Assembly (NCBI GenBank): GCA_002077065.1
Contig: NAJO01000008.1
Location: forward strand, 992,001 to 1,056,000
Length of the DNA: 64,000 nucleotides
Source: Cryoendolithus antarcticus
Lineage: Eukaryota; Ascomycota; Dothideomycetes; Cladosporiales; Cladosporiaceae
Direction: 5' to 3'
Below, piece by piece: positions 55,905-64,000 of the stretch (positions within the stretch are counted from its first letter, which is position 1; each line of letters opens with the position of its first letter). The notes below the pieces were generated by a model. It was not told the DNA's origin. It ran no database searches and worked only from the letters and a program-made list of their open reading frames with translations. The position numbers were made by a program, and so were the translations under genes.

Positions 55905-56391
55905 GTTGTAATGGCTCTGCTATCACAACAGCTGTCATCATACTGTCGTGACGCACATGCAAGGCATGAGAGCTGCATGAATAAGGTGTCAGCGCTTCAA
56001 GCATCAGACAGTTGTGGACTAACCCCTACCCCGCCGAGAAACAACAAGGCCGTTCACGTCTTGGTGTGGGTGCACGATAGGTTGCGCACTCGAGCGTGAA
56101 AATTCATGATTCATTTCACGGTCGAGGAGCTCTACTCTCCTGGCCTTGACGAAACATGCCAACACCGGTGAAGTCGAGTTAAGCAGCCTTAGCGCGCCAA
56201 GCCTCGTGGCGGCAGGGTCCACTTCCTACCAACGAACTCCCCGCCATAAGTGAACGAGGCAGAGACATTTTTATTATCAGTATTGCCTCAGCCTACTTTA
56301 CTCCCCCAGCTTTTCCTCACACCGAGCTGTTCATTACCCTACGGTCGAGTAATACCACAGATCTACCAACAACCCTCTACAACCGCACAGC
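55905..56391. promoter_or_regulatory. Divergent promoter HET gene / profilin
   Basis: 487 bp. A pyrimidine-rich stretch at about 56280-56340 precedes profilin, typical of strong filamentous-fungus promoters. No gene was seen. Confidence 0.45.
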
Positions 56392-57030
56392 ATGTCGTGG
56401 CAAGGTACCCGATTCCCCACCTCACTGTTGGCGGCACTTGCTAACTTATGTCGCAGCCTACGTTGACCAAAGGTCCCCTCTTGCCCTTCCCACCCCCTCT
56501 CTGTTCTCCGTCCGCTGACTGTCCCTCAGCCTTGTCGGCACCACGAACCTCGACAAAGCCGCAATCTTCAACTCCGAAGGCAACTCAGTCTGGGCTACCA
56601 CCGCAGGGTTCACAGTGTCACCCCAGGAGATGGCCGCCGTCGTCGCGGCATACAAGGATCCCGGCACGGACGGCGTGAAGAAGGTGCAGAGTGAGGGGTT
56701 GCACATTGGAGGCGAGCGCTTCGTGGTGATCAAGGCGGATGAGAGGAGTGTGTATGGGAAGAAGGTGAGTGCTTGCCGATTGAGTGGGAGCCGAGGTGGT
56801 GAGAGCGTACAGGCTGTGGAGATTCAAAGAAAGGAAGAAGGACGGGGAAAAGACGGTGGCCAAGGGGAAGGCTTGAGCTGACAAGTCGATCGCAGGGACG
56901 AGAAGGCGTAGTGATCGTAAAGACGACACAAGCGCTACTGGTGACACATTACCCTGAGACAGTACAACCTGGCGTGGCAGCCAACACGGTGGAGCAACTG
57001 GCAGACTACTTGATAGGCGTGGGCTACTGA
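56392..57030 (+). CDS. Profilin
   Basis: Four exons: 56392-56404 (13 nt), 56457-56472 (16 nt), 56530-56764 and 56896-57030. They give 132 aa. Profilin binds G-actin and poly-proline (formins) and drives actin filament growth at tips and septa. Seen: MSWQAYVDQSLVG assembled across two introns, [42 protein letters not shown] and the ending [14 protein letters not shown]. All are profilin hallmarks and the length is normal. The first two exons are microexons. The second intron starts GTCCCC rather than the usual GTNNGT, yet the protein join (Q-S-L-V-G) leaves no doubt. Confidence 0.95.
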
Positions 57031-57565
57031 ACGTGGGGGCACGGTGCGATTGTGCGGAAGAGACCAATAGCTGTGCGAGATGCTGGCTCCACAAATCTCT
57101 TGGAAAAGACTGACGATGTGCATACTTGTCTTTGAGCGGCTGATGGGGATATCAGCGTATACATGCCGATACTGAGGACGACTAGCTGATGGGCGCCGTG
57201 TAATGAAGAATACAAGTACAGCGTCGACTGGCAGATCTTCTGTTATAGATGCCCCAAGTCGCCCATCGCAACGCAGCCACTAAGCGTATCCTACACGTTT
57301 TCCGTTTTCGTCTTGCCTGGATCCTCGATCACTAGCCTGGGTCCCATGACGAGTAGGCATTATATGCTGTGTCTGTTCACTTAGTACGTGCCCATCCGAT
57401 GCCTCCACAGTGTTGGGGCTCAGCTGCTGCCACCGACTCCGCAAACAGAGATCATCGAGCACCATCTTTGATCTGCTGCATCTGCCGCTGTGCTGCCACG
57501 TCGCTCTGCGCCTCACTTACCCGATCGAAGTTGCTTGTATGCTGAGCTTTGCCATACCCCGTCCA
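57031..57565. other. Intergenic between convergent profilin and SR-protein genes
   Basis: 3' flanks with no gene recognised. Confidence 0.45.
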
Positions 57566-58489
57566 TCAACGTCTCCTCCCTCCACGCTCTCTGCTCCGAC
57601 TCCGGTCCCGACTGTAGCTCCGATCGCTGAAGTCTGAGTAGCTGGGACTTCTCCTCCTTCCGCCACCTCGCGGAGGCGGCGTGTAATCCCTTTCTCTCCT
57701 CCTCGGCGGCGGACTGCGGCTCACACTCTCATTGCGTCTCCGTGGCGGACTCCGACTTGGTGAGTAGCTGCGCGGCCTGTACGACCTCTCGTTCCCACCC
57801 CTGTAGCTTCCCGCATAGCTCCCTCCCCTGCCTCCTCGCGGCGGACTGCGATACCCACCGGTTGGCGGCGGACCTCGTCCAAAGCTGCGATCTGGACCGC
57901 CACCGCGACTAGGAGGCGCCTCGCGGTATCGATGTGGCTCTCCGAATCGGTTTGGCGGCGGCCTCCGTGCCGGTGGACTCTGACTGAATCTCCGTCGTGG
58001 CAGCACTATGGAGACGTTGATCGTCGCACCATCCAGCTGCGCTTCGTGCATATGCGCGATCGCCCCTTCAGCAAATTCAGGCGTAGTGTAAAGCACATAT
58101 GCGATCCCGCGATTCGTCAAGAACTGCTTGTTCATTGGCATCTCCAGATCCTCTATCTCGCCGTAGCTGCCGAATATCTCCCGGAGGTGGCCTTCGTTGA
58201 CGTTCTTCGTCAATTTCTCGATGACAATCTTGGCGCTGCGTGGTCGCTCGGGGCTTCCTACTGCGGATCTGGACGGTGAGCGCGAGGAGGTTCGCGCGCG
58301 ATAGGAGCGTGATCGGCTTCTGCGCGGGCTGCGCGAGCGACTTCGGAAGCCATTGATGCGGTCAGGAGTGCGTGAGCGAGATCGTGAGCCATCGCGAGGT
58401 GTGAGTGAGCGGTCGCGCGATCTGGAGTCGAGGGCCGCGGCTATGGGGGTCGGGGAGCGGCCGCGCGAGACGCTGCGGCGGTCGGACAT
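57566..58489 (-). CDS. RNPS1-like SR protein with one RRM
   Basis: A single exon of 307 aa from the ATG at 58489. Residues 1-85 are an RS domain. One RRM (about 86-166) carries the RNP-like strands KIVIEKL and GIAYVLYTT and is followed by VSIVLPRRRF. The C-terminus is Arg/Gly/Ser/Pro-rich with RGG and RS repeats. A single RRM flanked by two RS regions matches RNPS1, a splicing co-activator and peripheral exon-junction-complex protein. The first RNP motif has Tyr in AYV, so RNA contact is plausible. The upstream in-frame extension to 58615 is not RS-like. It is divergent from the metallophosphoesterase. Confidence 0.85.
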   Translation of the reverse strand: MSDRRSVSRGRSPTPIAAALDSRSRDRSLTPRDGSRSRSRTPDRINGFRSRSRSPRRSRSRSYRARTSSRSPSRSAVGSPERPRSAKIVIEKLTKNVNEGHLREIFGSYGEIEDLEMPMNKQFLTNRGIAYVLYTTPEFAEGAIAHMHEAQLDGATINVSIVLPRRRFSQSPPARRPPPNRFGEPHRYREAPPSRGGGPDRSFGRGPPPTGGYRSPPRGGRGGSYAGSYRGGNERSYRPRSYSPSRSPPRRRNESVSRSPPPRRRERDYTPPPRGGGRRRSPSYSDFSDRSYSRDRSRSRERGGRRR

Positions 58490-58752
58490 GCTGTGGTCGG
58501 GTGTGGTCAAGCGCTCAATGAGTGCGTATAGTTGTTGACAGTGCGCAGGCGGGTGAAGATGCGTGTAGGTACTTGATCGTTGCATCCTCCATGGTCGCAA
58601 GTTTTCCCCAAGCATCAGGAGAAGCTATGACCATCGTGCATGGCGCTTGTGCATGCACAAGTCAGGTACCACTGCATCAGGCAACACCTCACTCCCACGA
58701 CCTCACTCCACGCAGCATCGGTCAAGCTTGTCTTGAAAGTATTGACATCAAC
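58490..58752. promoter_or_regulatory. Bidirectional promoter SR protein / phosphoesterase
   Basis: 263 bp between divergent ATGs. An imperfect palindrome GCATGGCGCTTGTGCATGC (58639-58657, GCATG...CATGC arms) lies inside. Confidence 0.45.
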
Positions 58753-60643
58753 ATGTCGTTCTGCCGAGTCGCCCTGTTACTGGCGTTTACCCACATCGCC
58801 TACACGGCACAGCCCTCAGCGCCTGAGCCCGTCGCGGCACCCTTGCGAGAGCTGCCCTGGGCACAGCTCAACTTCCTTCACACAACAGACACACATGGGT
58901 GAGTCGAGCAAATTTGACCACGTGAGCAGGCGCTGAGATGGTGTTCACAGATGGCATGGCGGTCATCTCCAGGAGCCACAGTACTCAGCAGACTGGGGGG
59001 ACTATATCAGCTTTGCTCACCACCTGCGCAAACGCGCAGATGATGACGGCTCGGACCTGCTCATTGTAGACACAGGAGATCGGGTGGAGGGGAATGGACT
59101 GTACGACGGCAGTCATCCTAAGGGACTGTACACATTCGATATACTAGGCGAGCAGCAGGTCGATATCATGACAGTGGGGAATCATGAGCTCTACCTGAAG
59201 AACGCAAGTGAGAACGAATACTACCAGACAGTGCCAAAGTTCAAGAACGCGTATGTGTCGTCCAATGTGGACATTCAGAACCCGGACAGTGGCGAGCTGG
59301 AGCCACTGGCACCCAGGTTCAGGAAGTTCACCACAAAAAACCAGGGCATCAGGGTCCTTGCGTTCGGTTTCCTATTCAACTTCAAAGGCAATGCAAACAA
59401 CACATTCGTTGAGGATGTCAAGAATACGGTCGAGGAGAAGTGGTTTCAAGATGCCATCCGGAGTAAGGATGTCGATCTATTCGTCGTGGCTGGACACGTC
59501 CCAGTGCGAGACAGCCTGGAGTACGATCTAATCTACAAGACTATCCGCAAGGTAGCATGGGACACGCCGATCGTGTTCTTCGGTGGTCATACTCACATTA
59601 GGGACTACAGAAAGTATGACAGCCAGGCTTACGGCATCGAGAGCGGTCGCTACATGGAGACACTCGGCTTTTTGTCGATCGATGGTCTCAAAGCGAGTGG
59701 CAAGGCGTCCGAGGTCACAGTAGCGTCTACGCCAAAGTACCAACGGCTGTACATCGACAACAATCTCTATTCCCTGCATCATCACTCCAGTACCAACGCG
59801 ACCACCTTCCCGACCGAGAAAGGCACAAACGTCTCGAAAGCAATCAGCCACGCGCGCAGCAAGCTCGCGCTAGACCATACCTTTGGCTGCGCACCTCGCG
59901 ACTTCTGGCTAAATCGTGCGCCCTACCCAGCTAATGACTCACTGCTAACCTGGCTGGAGGATGAAGTCATCCCTGATACTTTCTCAAACGCGACGGACCC
60001 GTCGATCATCATCACCAACAGCGGCGCAATGCGCTTCGACATATTCAAGGGACCTTTCACCACGGACACGACTTATCTTGTCTCACCATTCACCAGCGGC
60101 TTCCGATCAATACCCGATGTGCCGTACAAAGTCGCAGCTCAGGTCTTGCAAGTGCTGAACAGCGAAGGTCCGATATTGCAGGACTTTGACCTGGAAGCAC
60201 AGAACCTCGTTTCCATGCGGCCTCCGCTTCCACGCAACGCTGAGCTTCGACCGACTGGCGCGATCGACGGCAGCAACGCCCAACTCCCGTTGTCCGAATC
60301 CTCGAAACCTACGATCCCAGGGTACACGACTTCCGATGACGCTGGTCGTGACGGTGACGACACGATTCACGCGCCGATCCGCTTCTACGACGTACCAAAC
60401 TGCATCAGCGCGGCGGTGAAGATTGATTCTACCAGTGAAGACAGCTTGCCGGAGACCGTGGATCTGGTGTACAACGAGTTCATCCAGGATTGGGTGCTAC
60501 TTGCGCTGAGGTATCTGGGGAAGAAGTATGAGGTGGCGGAGACGAAGGAGGCGTTGGACGGGAAGACGATGACGAGTGTGATCAGTGAGTGGGTTGGAGA
60601 GCATTGGGTCTGTGAGAAGGATATTGGGAATGCAGAGCTGTAA
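58753..60643 (+). CDS. Secreted/vacuolar metallophosphoesterase (5'-nucleotidase family)
   Basis: Exons 58753-58898 and 58951-60643 give 612 aa. The 52-bp intron splits DTHG-WHGGH. Seen: a signal peptide (about 1-19), metal motifs FLHTTDTHGWHGGH (Asp46, His48), DTGDRVEGNG, TVGNHELY (Asn126, His127), VAGHVP and FFGGHTHIRDY, then a 5'-nucleotidase-like C-terminal domain with NSGAMRFDIFKGPF. The two metal ions typical of calcineurin-like phosphoesterases are fully supported. The closest group I know is yeast YHR202W (vacuolar AMP phosphatase). Several N-x-S/T sites fit secretion. The substrate is probably a nucleotide (inference). Confidence 0.92.
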
Positions 60644-61433
60644 TGGCATATTGCATTTGTCTGTCTGAAGTTCATGACATCTACGCGCAGGCCCTACATC
60701 CACTCTTCCGAATATCTCGCGGTCTCGGAGAACTGGACTCATAATCTGAGCTTTATTCTCCTGCACGTGAATGACAGGTGCTTTGGCTGAGCAGTGTCGG
60801 GACAACGTGGCGAGATGCATATTCCTGGATGAATGCTCTTCCATCGTAGCGGTAAAATCAACATGGCACTCCTGGGGTGTACGATAGTAGCGTACGCCTG
60901 TCTAGACTCTGGGGAGAATGGTGGTTAGCTACGACCAGATGGTCGACCAGTCGCATTGCCTCGATCTTGACTCGGACTTTGGCTTTGAGACGTTTGCCCT
61001 GCATGACTCGGTCTGAGGCCTCCAGCCGGGTCTGGACCTCACGTGGCTTGCGTCGATTGACGCTTGGTCTTCAACTGACTATAGCTACCTTACCTTCGCG
61101 AGCTTCGTTCGATTTTGGACATAGCGGGTTGCTGATGTATTGTAGCTTGTCAGCTGGCGGTGAGAGCGTGTGTACCGATCGTCGGCTACACATGAGCTTG
61201 CTCGCAACTGCCGCTTGCGTTCACGATGGTGCTGGAAGTCTTCCTACCTTAGTTCGAAGCCACAGACCGTCGCGCGAGACAATAATAATGTGGCATCTTG
61301 ATTTGTCGGCGAAGGAAGTGACTTTACTTTTTGTTACCTGGACCGCGAGTTTATACACCCTTCGCTGTCCTCGACGCCCATTTCATAGTCGTCTTCCCCT
61401 GATATTTCTCTCAAGGCAGATTGACGAAGCAGA
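60644..61433. other. Intergenic before the secreted Ser/Thr-rich gene
   Basis: 790 bp, with no convincing coding frame. Tandem genes flank it in the same direction, so it holds a 3' flank and a promoter. Confidence 0.45.
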
Positions 61434-62825
61434 ATGCGTATCTCCCTGTTGCCTGCAATCCTGCTAGCAGGCACAACGCCAGTCGCCTCAACGTCGCCGT
61501 TCTGCCAGGTGATCACCGGTCTTGTTAGCAAATATTCGGCTTCTGCCACTGCTTCGTCTTATTGCTCGTCTTTCCTATCTGTTTCGACGAGATCGGTCAC
61601 CGTCACATCTCAGAGTACTAGGTATGGGCGAGCGTCCTGCGTAGCCTTCGCGACTTGAGGATTGATCGCTCTCAGCACCGCGCAGACGACCGTCACATCT
61701 ACTACTGGCACGACCACGATCACTGTCATCAACACCAATACTGTCAGGTGTGTTCATGGTCTCGAATAATGCCTCCAGATGTGTCCTTACTGACCAACAC
61801 AACCAGCGAGACTGCCGCGCCAGCAACGTACGTACATGTCCAGCTACGGAAGTGTGCTACAAGAAGTATAGCTGACATAGCCAATCTTAGCACTACCATC
61901 ACCGCAATCGCAACCTACCAGATCACCCCGACCGTCACAGCGACTACCTTTGCTCCAAACTTCGGATGCTACACCTCCACAGCGGCCGCAAGACTCGTCA
62001 AACGCGCGACTTCCACGAAAGCAGCAAAGCCACAGTGCTTCAACTCGATTTCTGCGAGTTCTTTGTTGTCATCGGCATGTAGCTGTCTCTCTCTAGCAAC
62101 ACCGACGACGACGGTGACCGCGCTACAGTCCAGCGCAACCACTTCCACAGTGGTGATCAATGTGAGCATGCGAATACCTTTGACATCTGCTAGACGCCAC
62201 TGATCATATCGAGGTTGCCGCGACAACTTCCATTACCCAGACCGTGACTACGACTGCAACAGTACCGGCGGTGCTGCCCCCAGTCTCTGAGACAGTATCA
62301 GTAAGTCCGTTATAGAACGGCGCCTACTTACAGAGTTGACCACGCTGCTAGGTAACGACTACCGTAACTGTCGCAGCTGTCACAGCATACCCATCCCATT
62401 TCCGCGCTTCCACCAACACCGGCGGCTTCCTGCAAATAAAGGTTGATCCAGCGGCAACCTTCCACCTCGGGTTTGCTTCCACGCCCGCCAGCCTCTCTAG
62501 GCTCGGCGTGTTCTCTCTCCGAACAGATTGCGTCCTTCAGGAAACCGAATATGGCTACCTCGCCCACAGTTTCGTCATCCAGAGCATGGGCATGGAAATA
62601 ACGACCACACAGGTCGAATTTGATAACGCAAAATCGGTCCAAAGTCGCAATTTCAGGAAGATCTACTGCAGGATAGAGGCTACGAGCTTGGAGCTGCTGT
62701 GCGGGTTTGCAGTGGATGCTGTGTACAGGGTTGCGGAGACGGGAGGGAATCCTGACTTATTGGTGGTGGATGGGCAGCCGAAGACGACGAACTTTGTGGT
62801 CACAGTCACACCGACGTTGGAGTAA
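61434..62825 (+). CDS. Secreted Ser/Thr-rich protein with six exons, unknown function
   Basis: Proposed exons are 61434-61621, 61676-61747, 61807-61827 (21 nt), 61891-62161, 62214-62300 and 62352-62825. They give 370 aa and keep one frame. The N-terminus MRISLLPAILLAGTTPVAS is a signal peptide. It is followed by a Cys-bearing helix (CQVITGLVSKYSASATASSYCSSFL) and long TTTVT-type repeats likely to be O-glycosylated. A second Cys pair unit (CFNSISASSLLSSACSCL) and a C-terminal beta-rich domain (TGGFLQIKVDPAATFHLGF...YCRIEATSLELLCGF) follow. This design is common for lineage-specific secreted proteins of plant-associated fungi. No enzyme signature was seen. Exon boundaries in the repeat part are the least certain. 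Confidence 0.65.
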
Positions 62826-63281
62826 TTCGTTGCGCGGGTCCGCATACATGCTCTCAGTCCTGAGAGTATTTCTGTTTCTTCAGATCACTGACAGCTAGCA
62901 GATAGTGAGTTCAGCCTTGGTGCGACAGCTGAGCGCACACTGCTGCGCTTGTGAGAGGCAGAAGCGTAAGCCTCCCATGGGTGTTGAGAAACGCAGATGC
63001 CACTTCTGCGAGTCAGACAAGTCGATCATCGAGTTCCCGCACGTGGGTGAACGGCCGCTCTCGAAAGCAGTCGCCTCAAACAGCTGCGTATTGCTGACCG
63101 CCACGGTGAATTGCTGCGCGAAGTCGCCTGCCATGGTGAGTGAGAGGTTTGGATCGCAGATTCAGCCCTCATGCACTCGAAGCTGGCATCACTCGATAGC
63201 TGTGATCGGAAAGGTCGACGAGTCATCAAGCGCGGGAGGGCCATCTAACGGAATGATGCTTTGCGAGCTTGATTGTCTCTT
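62826..63281. other. Intergenic between convergent secreted-protein and monooxygenase genes
   Basis: No gene is supported. The plus-strand frame 62905-63306 has several cysteines but no recognised motif and overlaps the monooxygenase end. Confidence 0.4.
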
Positions 63282-64000
63282 CTACATCTTTGTAAAAGTA
63301 CTGTAATCCGTATTCGCGACCTCCTTGCACTTCTCCCTGAATTCCGGCGCCGAGCCCATGTACCGCGCAACGATTCGCTTCTGCTTTCCTGCGACATTCT
63401 TATTTACACCGGTCATCCAGGAGTCGACTTTGTTGCTCAAAAGATCTTTGCCGAGATCGTGGACGTGGTCGGTCCAGTCTTGCACCTGCTCGAATGTCAG
63501 TGGAAGCGTCCGGGAAGTCGTAAGTAAGAGTGACCTACGCCTGCAGCAGTAGCCTCGAAGTATGAGATATCGTGGTCACGACAGTACTCGATGCACTCCG
63601 CGATCCAGCCGACAGCGTATTCGATACTGCGAGGGATATTGCCGTATGCCTGGTGCGGCCCCATGGACATCCACATATTGGGAAAGTGCTCGACCGTCAA
63701 GCCCAAATACGTTCGGGGGCCATCTTTCCACTCATCTCGGAGACTGTGGTCGTTGGTGCCTCGGAAGTCTATGGCATCGAAGGCTCCAGTGACTGCGTCG
63801 AAGCCTGTTGCGTACACCAGGATGTCGAACTTGAACTCCTCTGCCGTAGTGATGATGCCATCCTCGGTCACACGCTCAAATGGAGTCTCAAGTAGGTCCA
63901 CAAGTCGCACGGTCGGACGGTTGTAGGCTTCGAAGTAGTACGTCTCCATGGGTACTCTTCTTGTGCCGAATCCTACGGACGATGTCAGTACTCGCGCAAG
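63282..64000 (-). CDS. Flavin-containing (Baeyer-Villiger type) monooxygenase, 5' part missing
   Basis: The visible exons are 63539-63972 and 63282-63485, with a 53-bp intron (GTAGGT...CAG). A further intron acceptor at 63973-63974 leads off the window, so the FAD- and NADP-binding N-terminal part is absent. Seen: GFGTRRVPMETYYFEAYNRPTVRLVDLLETP, the flavin-monooxygenase motif DILVYATGFDAVTGAF and a C-terminal helix pair with WTDHVHDLGKDLL and VNKNVAGKQKRIVARYMG. These match cyclohexanone/cyclopentanone-type enzymes, which insert oxygen into ketones. The substrate is unknown. Such genes often sit in secondary-metabolite or degradative clusters. Confidence 0.85.

Noticed and set aside
60877..61467. 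196-codon plus-strand frame before the secreted-protein gene
   Set aside because: It overlaps the start of the supported gene in another frame and has no recognisable protein features.
62905..63306. Cysteine-containing plus-strand frame that could resemble a small zinc protein
   Set aside because: Cysteine spacing fits no known finger, it overlaps the 3' end of the monooxygenase, and no promoter or splice support was seen.

Overview
The window is nuclear DNA of a filamentous ascomycete (Pezizomycotina), probably a dothideomycete. Genes are densely packed on both strands and carry few short introns (about 49-170 bp, mostly GTAAGT/GTGAGT...CAG, often with a CTAAC or CTGAC branch site). The coding bias favours C at third positions. 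Two heterokaryon-incompatibility (HET) genes, ATG11, GH11 xylanase and DUF7137 also fit. The order is inferred from gene content only; no species is claimed. No rRNA, tRNA, transposon or CRISPR array was recognised.

Left part (1-24 kb): the catalytic signal peptidase subunit SEC11 (cut by the window edge), a PWWP-like protein, the CCR4-NOT scaffold NOT1, a DUF7137 membrane-anchored secreted protein, an F-box-like protein, the selective-autophagy scaffold ATG11, phosphoglucomutase, the mitochondrial Fe-S assembly protein ISA2 and kynureninase BNA5. ISA2 and BNA5 are divergent and share a promoter of about 260 bp.

Middle part (24-48 kb): a HET-domain gene, glucosidase II beta subunit, DPM3, an armadillo-type protein, ARP6 (SWR1 complex), a cyclin-D1-binding/GCIP-like protein, a TRF4-type non-canonical poly(A) polymerase, a secreted GH11 xylanase with a motif-rich upstream region, and a large low-complexity protein of unknown function.

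Right part (48-64 kb): a short-chain dehydrogenase, a tandem F-box pair (one copy interrupted by a stop), an oxidoreductase-like (OXLD) mitochondrial protein, a second HET gene, profilin built from very small exons, an RNPS1-like SR protein, a secreted metallophosphoesterase/5'-nucleotidase, a multi-exon secreted Ser/Thr-rich protein and the 3' part of a Baeyer-Villiger type flavin monooxygenase.

Most of the window is conserved housekeeping content. The accessory part is the two HET genes, the F-box pair, the xylanase, the secreted protein and the monooxygenase. I found no convincing new multi-gene system. The best leads are an uORF whose stop overlaps the NOT1 start, a possible exon-to-intron conversion in the F-box pair, an extra C-terminal exon on TRF4 and a palindrome next to a xylanase-regulator motif. 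Exon joins given here were made by hand from frame and splice sites.
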